Below, in pieces: positions 28,138-37,823 of a stretch of 64,000 bases of DNA. Under the pieces are notes generated by a model that was not told the origin of the DNA, did no database searches, and worked only from the letters and a program-made list of their open reading frames with translations. Position 1 is the stretch's first letter. Each line of letters begins with the position of its first letter. The translations under genes and the position numbers were made by a program. The DNA is from an uncultured Draconibacterium sp. (lineage in GTDB: Bacteria; Bacteroidota; Bacteroidia; Bacteroidales; Prolixibacteraceae), in contig NZ_CAJXYQ010000017.1 in the NCBI RefSeq assembly GCF_913063105.1, positions 46,491-110,490 of the forward strand, read 5' to 3'.

Positions 28138-28614
28138 ATGCTTGTTTCCAACAAAATCTCAAGAACACTTGAAGGTCCATATCGTTTTATAGGCTACTAT
28201 TTTGCAGTTGGTGGAATTATGGCCGGGTTGCACATGAGTTGGATTATTTTTGGCATTCATGTTTTTATCGGCTGGTTTCTTTTGGGTTCGTACTCCGGTG
28301 TTGAAATTAATACAGGCAAACAACAATACAGAAGTTTTAACATGTGGTTTGGCATTATAAAAACCGGAAAATGGGAACCCGTGAGCCGTTACAGAGGATT
28401 AACACTGGTATCAATGCAGGAAGTTGATCGTTTATACAGCCGTTCGAACCGCAGCACTTCATCACACCGAAAATTATTTAGCGTTTATTTTGTCAATCAA
28501 AAAAAACGGCCGGCTATTGCTATAAAAAAATGCAAAACAAACGACGAAGCACAAAAGTGTATGGACGAACTGGCCATTTGGTTGCATCTTCCGGTTTACA
28601 GCGCAACACACTAA
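28138..28614 (+). CDS. Small two-helix membrane protein, unknown function
   Basis: A 158-residue protein with two hydrophobic helices (about 18-35 and 37-52) and a C-terminal soluble part rich in Lys, Arg and Ser. I do not recognise a family. The sequence 'NMWFGIIKTGKWEPVSRY' follows the membrane hairpin, so the soluble half probably lies in the cytoplasm by the positive-inside rule. It starts 43 bases after the glycosylase stop and could be co-transcribed with it. Confidence 0.75.
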   Translation: MLVSNKISRTLEGPYRFIGYYFAVGGIMAGLHMSWIIFGIHVFIGWFLLGSYSGVEINTGKQQYRSFNMWFGIIKTGKWEPVSRYRGLTLVSMQEVDRLYSRSNRSTSSHRKLFSVYFVNQKKRPAIAIKKCKTNDEAQKCMDELAIWLHLPVYSATH

Positions 28615-28728
28615 TTCAACGAGATTAAACCTTTATTTACCGTGCGACGTTAATTCTCAATAACAGCAATATATTATTTCCCCCGAATTTCCGTTATTTA
28701 ATCTAGCGAACTCAGAAAATAAAAAAAC

Positions 28729-31341
28729 ATGAAGACTTTCTTAAGTATATTTCTCCTTTTATTTATCGTTTCAAGCTCGGTTGCTCAAAGCAAACGTCGC
28801 GATAAAGTAAAACGTAAATACCGCAATGTTGAAACAGTTTCGCGCGAGTTACCAACCGTTTATGTTCGCGGCTCGGTGTACGATAGCAATTACCAACTAT
28901 TGCCTGGCGCTACTGTAACAGTTGATGGAACGCATAAAGGAGTAAACACCAACGAAGACGGCGAATATTTTATTACCAACCTTATGCCTGGAAGGGCGCG
29001 TATTCGTGTTTCGTTTGTTGGCTATAAAACCCGAACGGTAGATATTATACTGCAGGAAGGTCGCAACGAAAAAAATGTGATGATGCCTACCGACGACATT
29101 CACCTGGAACCTATTTTGGTGAGTGCCCAAAAACGCGAACAACAGTTGCTTGATGTACCAACGGCTATTTCATCGGTAAGCAATCAGTTGATGAACCAAG
29201 CTAATATTACAGAACTCAGCACCCTGGGCGAATTTGTTCCGGGACTGTATGTGCGCGAGCAAGGCGCTAACCGGCCTACTTTTGCCATTCGCGGATTAAG
29301 CAGCGACGAGGTAAGTCCAAGCGCGCAACCACGCGTTTCAGTATTTTTTAATAATGTGCCAATAAACCGTGCCAATTCTGCTTCACTCGAACTTTATGAC
29401 ATGGACCGGGTGGAAGTACTGAAAGGGCCGCAAAACACTCTCTTCGGACGAGGGGCACAAGCCGGTGCAGTGCATTATGTAAGCAAAATGCCCGAGAATA
29501 AATTTTATGGAAGCGTAACTGCCGGATTGGGCGATTATGGCCAGCAGGAATACCGGGGAATGCTTAACGTTCCGATAATCGACAACAAATTAATGCTGCG
29601 TGCTGCCGGGATTTACAACTTGCGCAATGGTTACATTGAAAATACTTTTGGCGGCGACCTGATGGGTAAAGAAACACTTGCCGGGCGTTTTACCGTGCGC
29701 TTCCGGCCGGCATGGAACCACCGTTTCGATGTGGTACTCAACTATCAGAAAGACGACACGCCGGGAATTGCATTTATGCCCGACAGCCTGCCAAATACCA
29801 ACGGAGACATGGGGATATTTAGCGGAGTAGCCTCGCACGAGCAGGGCAAAAACCTGGGAACAGGCAAAGAGCTTTTTGATGCCACACTAAACTACCGTTT
29901 TTACATAACCGAGCATACTTACTGGACCAGTGTGACTTCGTACCGGAAAACAGATGCCTCATCGCGGTGGGATGGCGATGGTACGGCATCGGCAGCTATA
30001 GATATGGCAGAGTATGCCGGAGCATCGCAATTTTATCAGGAAATTCGGGGAAATTTCTCACAAAACAGTCGTTTGAATGGCTCGCTGGGTGGTAGTTTCT
30101 GGCGCGAAAAAGCCGATCAGACATACTGGTTCTCGCCAAACGAGCAGCACCTTGCAAACCTTATGCTGGCGAGCCCACCTCTGCCACTTGTAGATGCTAA
30201 CGGTCAGCCAACTTCTGTTTCGGCAATCCCGAACTACGACCCGGAACTGGATACGACCTTTTATATTGTTCTTCCAACCAATCACGAAGAAGAAATGTAC
30301 AGCAAAGCCACCAATATGGCCGTGGAAGGATTTATGGATTTGAACTACCAGCTTTCGCGCAAATTTTTTGTTTCAGCAGGAGTACGAATGGTTTATGACC
30401 GCTACAAACTGAGTAGCACGTCTTCTTTTACTGGTGGCTCGCCTTCCGTTTTGGGCACATTTACCGGCAACTATCCCAATGTCTTCTTTTTGCCGTACGA
30501 CTCAAAAGAGATCAAGAAAAATACCCTTTCGTTTACCTGGCACGGTGGATTAAAATACCGTTTTAACGAGTACGGAAATGTTTATGCCAACTACTCACGC
30601 GGACGTCGCCCTGCCGTGTTACAGTTTACCTCAACAGGAGAAGAAGAAGTACTGGAACCGGAAATTCTCGACAATTTTGAATTGGGTTTTAAAGGCTCCT
30701 TTTACGACCGTGTTTTTATCGACATCAACGGGTTCTACTCGTTGTACAAAGACTTTCAAACGCGTGCGTGGGTGGCAGATAGTGAAACAGGCGAATACAA
30801 CCTGCTTTTTAAAGACGGCGGCCAGGCTAAATCATACGGTGCCGAAGCCAATGTGCGCGTTGCCATAATAGAGCAACTAAGTTTGTTTGCCAATTATGCC
30901 TGGTTAAAAACCGAGTTTGACTCCACCGATGTGGATGGCTCGGAGCAGTTGTATGCCGGCAATGTTTTTAGCCTTGCACCCGAGCACAGTTTTGCCCTTG
31001 GACTAAACGCACGTGTAAACATTACACCTAATATTAAACTTTTTGTAACACCGTCGTATTCGTATAAATCGCATATGTTTTTTGAAGATGCCAATACACC
31101 GGGACTGGAGCAGGAGGCATATGGCTTGCTGAATATTAACGGCGGACTGGAACTGGCCGATCCGAATATTCGCCTAACCGTTTGGGCGAATAATGTGCTC
31201 GACGAACAATACATTACCAGTGCCGGAAATACCGGTAGCCTGTTTGGTGTACCCACCTTTGTACCCGGCCCTCCGCGAATGGTTGGTACTAAGCTAACCT
31301 GGAATTTTACCAAAAAAGAGCAACGCAGAAGAAGAAGGTAG
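28729..31341 (+). CDS. TonB-dependent outer-membrane receptor (siderophore-type)
   Basis: An 870-residue receptor. A signal peptide (cut after SSSVAQ) is followed by a basic stretch, then a carboxypeptidase-like regulatory domain ('VYVRGSVYDSNYQLLPGATVTVDGTHKGVNTNEDGEYFITNL'), plug (~135-260, 'TFAIRGLSSDEV', 'VLKGPQNTLFGRGAQAGAVHYVS') and beta-barrel ending in aromatic-rich strands. The plug wording is close to iron-siderophore receptors. The last residues are unusually Lys/Arg-rich ('TKKEQRRRRR'). The ligand is not known. Confidence 0.92.
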   Translation: MKTFLSIFLLLFIVSSSVAQSKRRDKVKRKYRNVETVSRELPTVYVRGSVYDSNYQLLPGATVTVDGTHKGVNTNEDGEYFITNLMPGRARIRVSFVGYKTRTVDIILQEGRNEKNVMMPTDDIHLEPILVSAQKREQQLLDVPTAISSVSNQLMNQANITELSTLGEFVPGLYVREQGANRPTFAIRGLSSDEVSPSAQPRVSVFFNNVPINRANSASLELYDMDRVEVLKGPQNTLFGRGAQAGAVHYVSKMPENKFYGSVTAGLGDYGQQEYRGMLNVPIIDNKLMLRAAGIYNLRNGYIENTFGGDLMGKETLAGRFTVRFRPAWNHRFDVVLNYQKDDTPGIAFMPDSLPNTNGDMGIFSGVASHEQGKNLGTGKELFDATLNYRFYITEHTYWTSVTSYRKTDASSRWDGDGTASAAIDMAEYAGASQFYQEIRGNFSQNSRLNGSLGGSFWREKADQTYWFSPNEQHLANLMLASPPLPLVDANGQPTSVSAIPNYDPELDTTFYIVLPTNHEEEMYSKATNMAVEGFMDLNYQLSRKFFVSAGVRMVYDRYKLSSTSSFTGGSPSVLGTFTGNYPNVFFLPYDSKEIKKNTLSFTWHGGLKYRFNEYGNVYANYSRGRRPAVLQFTSTGEEEVLEPEILDNFELGFKGSFYDRVFIDINGFYSLYKDFQTRAWVADSETGEYNLLFKDGGQAKSYGAEANVRVAIIEQLSLFANYAWLKTEFDSTDVDGSEQLYAGNVFSLAPEHSFALGLNARVNITPNIKLFVTPSYSYKSHMFFEDANTPGLEQEAYGLLNINGGLELADPNIRLTVWANNVLDEQYITSAGNTGSLFGVPTFVPGPPRMVGTKLTWNFTKKEQRRRRR

Positions 31342-31399
31342 CAAGTAAATTTTGGAAGGAAAATTTCGAATCAAAATAGAGTACAACTAATGTAAAAGT

Positions 31400-31425
31400 C
31401 CTGTATGGCAACAACGCCATACAGA
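31400..31425. other. Hairpin between convergent genes
   Basis: Perfect inverted repeat CTGTATGGC (31401-31409) / GCCATACAG (31416-31424), without a T run. It may act as a weak terminator or RNA processing stem for the two converging genes. Confidence 0.5.
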
Positions 31426-31451
31426 CCCAGCAAAGCATAATCTATGTGTTC

Positions 31452-31733
31452 TTATTTCAGATTTCTGGCTTCTATTTCTATTTCAATTTCCTTCTCAAGC
31501 AATTTATTATTAGATGAACTTTTTATAAATATGTAGACTAAAAATAAAGGGAAAAAAGTAAAAAAGTCTAAGCCATTTTTTACACCACTATAAATAGCAA
31601 TTCCAATGACAAAACCCACAATTGTAGCACCAATTAGTTTATCATTCTTTATTTTTTTCTTCTTTCTTAAAAGTTCCTTGTCACTTAAGTCTGCTATTTT
31701 TTTTGCTTCCATACTTTTCCTTTGTTTTATCAA
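31452..31733 (-). CDS. Small membrane protein, unknown
   Basis: A 93-residue protein with a charged Lys-rich N-terminus and two hydrophobic helices (~35-52 and ~57-72), ending in a Glu/Ile-rich coiled stretch. No family recognised. It is AT-rich with normal codon use. It overlaps no other gene, and its coding status rests on the length and helix pattern only. Confidence 0.6.
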   Translation of the reverse strand: MIKQRKSMEAKKIADLSDKELLRKKKKIKNDKLIGATIVGFVIGIAIYSGVKNGLDFFTFFPLFLVYIFIKSSSNNKLLEKEIEIEIEARNLK

Positions 31734-31756
31734 AATAATTGCCCCCTATTCTTTGT

Positions 31757-31778
31757 GCTTCTATGGTTGAAAATCTCT
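31757..31778 (+). repeat. Short dispersed repeat-like stretch (TTTGTGCTTCTATGGTTGAAA)
   Basis: This stretch closely matches the reverse complement of 27411-27430 (TGAACCATAAAGCACAG). Both sit between genes and resemble the scattered 'tttgtg...ggtt' sequences of Bacteroidota. Confidence 0.4.
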
Positions 31779-31903
31779 GGCCAAAACAGCTCAATATTGG
31801 TATACTGTTGTTCGTTGAACCATGCCCTTCTTTACATTAAATCCCGAATTAAACCACTAACAAACAGAACAAAAAGGTCACACGGATAAACTTGTCCAAA
31901 GCA

Positions 31904-32275
31904 TCACTTTTTCTCTTCGCGCAATATTTTCTCCATTTTCCTGCCTTTTGCCAACTCATCAACCAGCTTATCTAAAAACCGAACCTGTTGGGTTAAGGCA
32001 TTATCAATTTCCTCAATCCGGTAGCCACAAATTACACCTTTAATCAGGTGCGCATTGGCATTCAATCGTGCCTGTTGAAAAAAGGTTTCAAAGCTTACCC
32101 CGGCCTCAATAAGTTTTTGCAAATCGGCTTCGTTGTAACCGGTTAACCATTCAATTACCTGAAGGAGCTCGGCTTTAGTCCGCCCTTTCTTCTCTACTTT
32201 TGTAAGGTAATGCGGATACACCGAAGCAAAAGTCATTTTTGCCATTCGCTGGTTATGTTCTTCCGTTACTTTCAT
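31904..32275 (-). CDS. DUF2200 family protein
   Basis: A 123-residue cytoplasmic protein matching the DUF2200 pattern: 'RMAKMTFASVYPHYLTKVEKKGRTKAELLQVIEWLTGY' then 'FETFFQQARLNANAHLIKGVICGYRIEEI'. Family function is unknown. It is full length for the family (~115-125). No clear operon partner is present. Confidence 0.88.
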   Translation of the reverse strand: MKVTEEHNQRMAKMTFASVYPHYLTKVEKKGRTKAELLQVIEWLTGYNEADLQKLIEAGVSFETFFQQARLNANAHLIKGVICGYRIEEIDNALTQQVRFLDKLVDELAKGRKMEKILREEKK

Positions 32276-32445
32276 TTTTCAATTTTATAGTTCTTTATTA
32301 TTATTCCTTTTTATCCGGTATTTAAAAGGGGAGTTTTATTGGGTTCAAGTCTCAATTACTTTGCGGCAAGAAAACTGCTACAAGTTTTTCTCCTGTCTAA
32401 TAATCAGCCACACTAACTGACAACTAACTGGAAACACGGCCACTT

Positions 32446-33174
32446 CTATTCAATTTTCAATTCCTCCCAACCCTGATTATAATAGTTCGAATTTGGAGAA
32501 AATTCACCTGCACCGATATCCAAATCTCCTGAAAATGGAATTCGGCTTTCGCCCCAGTTACATACCCTCCGGCTTTCGGAATTATACCCTGACCAGGTTC
32601 CAACATACTGATTATTTTTATAATTATCTGAGTGACGTTCAATATTGTCATAATGCAAAATGTCATGCTGGTCGACATACCAGTTTAAATACATTTTTCC
32701 ATTGAACACCCCGCTGTGGTATTGGGAGGGATTTTCCTTCAACTCGTAGGCTCCTATTAAAATTCCTTGCTTTTTTAAACCTCGATTTTCATATTTATTA
32801 TCCAATCCAAAATGCATATTCTTATAAGCTAACACCTGCTGTACTCTGATTGTTCCGCTGAATTCGCATTTGTTGTTTTTAACCAGCGAAGCTCCAGTAA
32901 TCCGATACAAATCAGCATCACTGGAATCTTTTACAACAGAAGTAAAGAAAATCTGTATCCGAAGATAATCATCCCCAATAAAGCCTAAGAAATCCTGTCG
33001 GGGAACCATTAATGTTGAGAAGTCATAATTTTTGAACTCATTCTTCAGGTTCTCCTCTTCCAAATCACTGGCTCCGTTCACAATAGTTTCAGGTACTTTA
33101 AGCTCAAAGTCTGCATCTTGAGCGAAACCTGCAAAAAAAAGAAAGATCAAAACACTAAAAATCTGCCACCTCAT
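32446..33174 (-). CDS. Exported protein of unknown function
   Basis: A 242-residue protein with a signal peptide (cut near FFAGFAQ). The mature part is rich in Asn, Asp, Tyr and Trp, with 'GTWSGYNSESRRVCNWGESRIPFSGDLDIGAGEF' near the C-terminus. This beta-rich make-up suggests a secreted or periplasmic protein. I do not recognise the family. It is divergent from the next gene, with 473 bases between them. Confidence 0.7.
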   Translation of the reverse strand: MRWQIFSVLIFLFFAGFAQDADFELKVPETIVNGASDLEEENLKNEFKNYDFSTLMVPRQDFLGFIGDDYLRIQIFFTSVVKDSSDADLYRITGASLVKNNKCEFSGTIRVQQVLAYKNMHFGLDNKYENRGLKKQGILIGAYELKENPSQYHSGVFNGKMYLNWYVDQHDILHYDNIERHSDNYKNNQYVGTWSGYNSESRRVCNWGESRIPFSGDLDIGAGEFSPNSNYYNQGWEELKIE

Positions 33175-33647
33175 TTTAATATTTTTTTAATTAACTAGTT
33201 GGTTTTCTGCCTGATTCGATTTCCGCTTTTGTCACGGCTTCAATGCCCCTTGGGCTTTCATAATATTATTCAAAATCAGCAAAACGTCTTCAGTTCGTTC
33301 TGTTTTGAAATCGTACAGAAAACAGCTATTTGCATTTAAATCTATGATTCTAACAATAAATTACCTTTATCTGTTTATTTTTTCAGCTCATTAAAATTAG
33401 TAAAATACTTGTTAGGGTGCTTTTCTGAAAAGCCAAAAAATTAAACAATCTGAGGCCAGAACAACTCATCAGAAAAATAACGACAGGCCAGCATTCAAAC
33501 AAGCTACTTATCAAGCTTCCGGCACACCTCATTTGCGTAAAATAGCAGCTATAAATTGGGTAGGTATGGCAAAATGGGGCATCTGCCCTATTTTTTAGGG
33601 CACCGCTTATTGGTAAAATTGCAAAAACAAAAATAATACAAAAAGAT
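33175..33647. other. Non-coding spacer between divergent genes
   Basis: There is no gene in this 473-base stretch. The right end contains two competing hairpins near 33577-33601 (see separate entry); I see no promoter with a full consensus match. Confidence 0.6.
33577..33601 (+). promoter_or_regulatory. Mutually exclusive hairpins upstream of an exported-protein gene
   Basis: GCCCTA (33585-33590) pairs with TAGGGC (33596-33601), while GGGC (33577-33580) can pair with the same GCCC (33585-33588). The block is 46 bases before the next start codon. It may be an operator or a leader switch; its function is unproven. Confidence 0.4.
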
Positions 33648-34769
33648 ATGAAAACACGAATTACTCTTTCTTTCGCATTGTTACTAGGTTTTACAATGGT
33701 TATTAAGGCCCAGTCCTTAGGCGATTTTTCTCCAAAAGAAGACCGGGGGGCTTACGGGCCACGCGAATTTCCTTCTAAAGATGTTTACATTGCCAACTTC
33801 GCAGTAAATTTCGAGCTGTACAATCTCCGCTCTACATCTACCAAAGGTGGTTTTGCAAATAAAATGTTGTCGGGCGACACCAAAGCCTCGTTGGCTGTTG
33901 GCCTTGATATTCCGGCTGCAACCCTGCAACAAATTACCGACGAAGCTTACAAAGATTTTGTGGCCGAACTGCAAGCCAAAGGTTTTAATGTGCTAAACCC
34001 CGATGCCGCGGCCAATGCACCTTATTATGAAGGTTACGAGCGAATCGACAATATGGAAATGAGCCTATCGGAAGCGCCGGGAGTAATTACGGCATACCCT
34101 TCAAACACCACCTTCTTTGTAAAAGGTTTTGATAACTCGGGGAAAATAAAACGCGAAGGAATGTTTAGTGTTATTGGCCTGGCCGACAGACTGGATGAGG
34201 TGATGAGCTACCCAAAACTTTCGCGCGACCTGAACGACGCAACCATTATTAATGCTGATATGTACGTACTGTTTCTCGATATTAATAAGCCTTACCAGGG
34301 CAACGGAGCAAAACTTACAGCCAACACCAATCTTCGTTTGAGTGCTTACGATGCTTTAACAAGTAGAATGACAAAAGGCAAAAACAATTTTACCGACAAA
34401 ATTGGCATCACGGCGTCGAAGAATAAAGAATACACAACAACTGCGCGCACAGTAATCGATTTTGTTGCCGGAAGAAATAAAATTGGAGGCTCGGCACTGG
34501 GAACCTACACTGGTGTGCTAAAGAAAGACTTAGCCATAAACGGCGTAGTTAGCCAGGAGAAAGTTCAATCCTATGCCAAAACCCAAAACAGCTACCTGGG
34601 CGTGGAAACTGCTTTTGGAAAAATGTACCGCACCGAAAACATTGCTGTAGAAAATACCGCAATTATCAGAGCCGATGCAGGCAAGTACGAAACCGGCGTT
34701 GAACAAGCTCTCCAAACCTTTTTGAAACACCACGTTGGCGAGTTTAACGACAAATTTTTTAAGAAGTAA
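33648..34769 (+). CDS. Exported protein of unknown function
   Basis: A 373-residue protein with a signal peptide (cut after VIKAQ). Its mature part is alpha/beta mixed, with 'DVYIANFAVNFELYN' and an 'SRDLNDATIINADMYVLFLDINKPYQ' block. I do not recognise the family. No lipobox is present, so it is probably periplasmic or secreted. A hairpin terminator follows it. Confidence 0.75.
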   Translation: MKTRITLSFALLLGFTMVIKAQSLGDFSPKEDRGAYGPREFPSKDVYIANFAVNFELYNLRSTSTKGGFANKMLSGDTKASLAVGLDIPAATLQQITDEAYKDFVAELQAKGFNVLNPDAAANAPYYEGYERIDNMEMSLSEAPGVITAYPSNTTFFVKGFDNSGKIKREGMFSVIGLADRLDEVMSYPKLSRDLNDATIINADMYVLFLDINKPYQGNGAKLTANTNLRLSAYDALTSRMTKGKNNFTDKIGITASKNKEYTTTARTVIDFVAGRNKIGGSALGTYTGVLKKDLAINGVVSQEKVQSYAKTQNSYLGVETAFGKMYRTENIAVENTAIIRADAGKYETGVEQALQTFLKHHVGEFNDKFFKK

Positions 34770-34809
34770 AGACCCCAAAATTACTAATGCCTATCCTCAA
34801 AAACAACTT

Positions 34810-34859
34810 AGCCCAAATGTGCAGTAAAGCATTGCTGTGCATTTGTGGCTGATTTTTTA
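34810..34859 (+). terminator. Rho-independent terminator
   Basis: A long imperfect stem (AGCCCAAATG... / ...CATTTGTGGCT, 34810-34850) followed by T6. It ends the preceding exported-protein gene. Confidence 0.78.
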
Positions 34860-34892
34860 GTGTCACTTCTTTAGCTAAAACTGGTAGGATAA

Positions 34893-35540
34893 ATGCACAA
34901 GCACAGAACTTTACCAAAAGCAAATGCATTTCGAAACAAGGTGTTGGTAAATTATCACAAATGGGATTTTCTCATTTTCACATTACCGACGATACTTTCG
35001 GTGCTCAATGGTCAAACCACCGTGTTTTACCTTATTTACTTTTTTTGGTGGAACGAACTTCTGTGCCTACTAATCGATAAATTGTTTTACAAAAAAAATC
35101 CCGGGGTTATTCTTTCAAACCCAAACAATACCGGCGTATTCCAGTCGTTCATCCAAATGGGAGTGTATTTCGTTTTTATCGTTGTGTTTTTTGGATTTAT
35201 GGCCAATTGGAACAATACTGTGTTGCTAATGATTAATATGAACATCCTGTTTTTTCAGAACCTGTTTTTCAATATCAACCTTATTTTTGTGGCAGCAGAA
35301 CGCATTTTCTTGCACCACACCCAAATGCCTTTAAAAGTTAGTTTTGGGAGTTTTACTCCAAATATGATTGTACTCCACATTTCCATTATTTTGGGGGCAG
35401 TGTTGATGTTTTTTGTGGTTCGTAATTTTCCCGACACCTTTACACCCACCAACCTTTGGGGCTCTGTCATCATAGTTCTTCCTTTTCTGCTTATAAAACT
35501 ATTGCTTGCTTATCTTTACCAACCCATCAAAAACAGTTAA
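34893..35540 (+). CDS. Multi-pass membrane protein (possibly DUF6498)
   Basis: A 215-residue protein with about five or six hydrophobic helices and short basic loops ('LIDKLFYKKNPG'). The arrangement suggests the DUF6498-type membrane proteins, but I am not certain. It is followed, one base after its stop, by a small single-helix gene, so they form an operon. The function is unknown. Confidence 0.7.
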   Translation: MHKHRTLPKANAFRNKVLVNYHKWDFLIFTLPTILSVLNGQTTVFYLIYFFWWNELLCLLIDKLFYKKNPGVILSNPNNTGVFQSFIQMGVYFVFIVVFFGFMANWNNTVLLMINMNILFFQNLFFNINLIFVAAERIFLHHTQMPLKVSFGSFTPNMIVLHISIILGAVLMFFVVRNFPDTFTPTNLWGSVIIVLPFLLIKLLLAYLYQPIKNS

Positions 35541-35541
35541 A

Positions 35542-35877
35542 ATGGCTGCACTGGTAATTTTGCTGGTCTTAATTCTGATTTCTATCGGCCTGTTATTTAG
35601 CTTGATAAAAAGATTTTTACAGCTGCGCCAAAGCCTTAAAATCCCGAAACAGGAGTTTCAAAACCGAATAAACAAGCACGCCGGGCTGGAGAAAACAAAA
35701 GAACAAATGGAACTAAAAAGCCAGCTTCATTCGTTAATTGATTATCGTTTGCACGAGCTGGAGCAAAAATTCCCTAACACCCTTAGCAAAACAGATGCAA
35801 GCACCCCAAAAACAGAGTCACTCACAAAAAACTTCAAAAGGTTAATGCAAACTACATTAAAACTGTTGCAAAGCTGA
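35542..35877 (+). CDS. Small single-helix membrane protein with coiled coil
   Basis: A 111-residue protein: one N-terminal transmembrane helix (MAALVILLVLILISIGLLF) and then a Lys/Glu/Gln-rich probable coiled coil. I chose ATG 35542, directly after the upstream stop, instead of an earlier ATG inside that gene. The tail resembles a membrane-anchored linker. No family is recognised. Confidence 0.6.
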   Translation: MAALVILLVLILISIGLLFSLIKRFLQLRQSLKIPKQEFQNRINKHAGLEKTKEQMELKSQLHSLIDYRLHELEQKFPNTLSKTDASTPKTESLTKNFKRLMQTTLKLLQS

Positions 35878-35978
35878 ACATAGTTATTATACTAATCGTT
35901 AAATAGCCATAAGCAAAGAGTTAAAGTTTCTGTAAAAATTTGATTTAATAAAACCAGGAAGCGACCAGCCCAATTAAA

Positions 35979-37811
35979 ATGAAAGATAAAAAAAAGTTGT
36001 TGGTAACCTATTTTGTACTTTTTGTGTGCAATGCCTTTGCACAATCCGGCGTTTCGACAGATAGCATCATTCAACATCTACAAAACCAGGAAGATTACGA
36101 AGTAAAGATTGAAGTATTGCAACAGAATATTAAGGATATTTATATTACCCAATTTGATAAGGCACTTGAATTGGCACGGTTTGGGCTTAAGCTGGCCGAG
36201 CAGCAAAACGACAGCATAAACACCGGCGATTTTTTGCGAAGCATTGGCGGGGCCTACGGTAAAAAAGGAAATATCGACAGCGCTTCGGTGTACTATTTTA
36301 AGGCATTAGCTGTACTTGAACCGACAAAAAACAGCGAAAAGCTTGGTTTGCTTTACGACGATATGGCACGATTGTACCGCAAACTAGCTCAGCCTGAAAG
36401 GGCCCTGGAGTATTACGACAAAGCACTAAAACTGTACGAGGCCGACAACAACCTGGAAGGCATAGCCCGAATTAATAACGAGAGTGGTGTTGTGTTTGGC
36501 GATGCCGGAGATTTTAAAACGGCTAACGAACGTTTCCAAAAATCATTACAAATACAACAGGTGCGAAAAGACTCGGTGGGTATTGGTTATGCACTGGAGT
36601 TTCTTGGCTACAACCAACTGCAGATTAAAGACTATAAAAAGGCTGAAGACTACCTTACGCAGGCATTGTACATTAGGGAAAAGGTGGGCAACCAATTTGC
36701 CATTATGCTGAATTATACCGCCTTGGGAGAATTGTACAAACAAATCAATCAAGCTGAAAAATCGATTGATTTTTATGAGAAAAGCAATGCTTTGGCGCAA
36801 CAAATAAATTTCCTTGATATTCAGATTTATAATTACCGGCAAATAATGGATAATTACGAGCTGTTGGGAAATTACAGAGAGGCATATGAAAACCTAAAGG
36901 CATTTAACACATTGAATGACAGCCTATACAATGCACAAAAAATAAAAGACGTTGAAGAAATAACAGCACGCTATGAAACCGCCCAAAAGGAAAAACAAAT
37001 ATTGGAACAGCGGGCACAAATTGCTGAACACGAATTGGGCATAAAAACCCGAAACCTGGGAATTATCGGTCTTTTGTCCTTGCTAATAATTATTGGTCTG
37101 ATTGGTTTTCTGCTGTACAAACAACAAGTTCTGAAAAATATTAAACAACGAAAGGATAGTGAACTTCGACTGGCAATGGCGAAAATTGAAAGCCAAAACC
37201 GGCTGCAGGAACAACGCCTGGCCATATCGCGCGACTTGCACGATAATATCGGGGCGCAATTATCGTTTATTGTTTCAGCCATTGATACCATCAAATATTT
37301 CATGTCGGATAAAAATGACCAATTAAACAACCGGCTCGACAATATTGGTAGCTTCGCAAAAGAAACCATTCAGGAACTGCGCGATACCATTTGGGCTATG
37401 AATAAATCGGGGGTTAGCATTAGTGATCTGCAAGCGCGAATTGCCAATTTTGTTGCAAAAGCCAAGCAATCTAACCATAGTGTTGAAATTTCGGTGGTTA
37501 CTAGCGAAATGGTTTCTGAACAAGTGCAATTTAGTTCCTTACAAGGATTAAACATCTTTCGTATTATTCAGGAAGCATGCAACAATGCCCTAAAATATGC
37601 CGATGCAAAAAACATAAAAATTGAAATAGTTACGCAGGAAAACGGACTTTGCTTTTTGGTGGAAGACGATGGCAAAGGTTTTATTGAAAGTGAAATTGAA
37701 CCCGGCAACGGACTGCTAAACATGCGCAAACGAGCACAGGAACTGGGTAGCGAACTAAAACTCGTTTCTGAACCCGGAACTAAAACGAGTGTTTCTTTTG
37801 TAGTGATTTAA
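35979..37811 (+). CDS. TPR-containing histidine kinase (HisKA_3 type)
   Basis: A 610-residue sensor kinase. A signal peptide (cut near AFAQ) leads to a periplasmic TPR array (~75-310) with repeated 'YYxKAL' patterns. One transmembrane helix (~360-380) and a cytoplasmic kinase follow: H-box RDLHDNIGAQLS (phosphorylated H421) and an ATPase region ('EDDGKGF', 'GNGLLNMRKRA'). The kinase should pass phosphate to the adjacent NarL-type regulator (gap of 12 bases). The ligand is unknown. This architecture is common in Bacteroidota. Confidence 0.94.
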   Translation: MKDKKKLLVTYFVLFVCNAFAQSGVSTDSIIQHLQNQEDYEVKIEVLQQNIKDIYITQFDKALELARFGLKLAEQQNDSINTGDFLRSIGGAYGKKGNIDSASVYYFKALAVLEPTKNSEKLGLLYDDMARLYRKLAQPERALEYYDKALKLYEADNNLEGIARINNESGVVFGDAGDFKTANERFQKSLQIQQVRKDSVGIGYALEFLGYNQLQIKDYKKAEDYLTQALYIREKVGNQFAIMLNYTALGELYKQINQAEKSIDFYEKSNALAQQINFLDIQIYNYRQIMDNYELLGNYREAYENLKAFNTLNDSLYNAQKIKDVEEITARYETAQKEKQILEQRAQIAEHELGIKTRNLGIIGLLSLLIIIGLIGFLLYKQQVLKNIKQRKDSELRLAMAKIESQNRLQEQRLAISRDLHDNIGAQLSFIVSAIDTIKYFMSDKNDQLNNRLDNIGSFAKETIQELRDTIWAMNKSGVSISDLQARIANFVAKAKQSNHSVEISVVTSEMVSEQVQFSSLQGLNIFRIIQEACNNALKYADAKNIKIEIVTQENGLCFLVEDDGKGFIESEIEPGNGLLNMRKRAQELGSELKLVSEPGTKTSVSFVVI

Positions 37812-37823
37812 AGAAGTAATACC

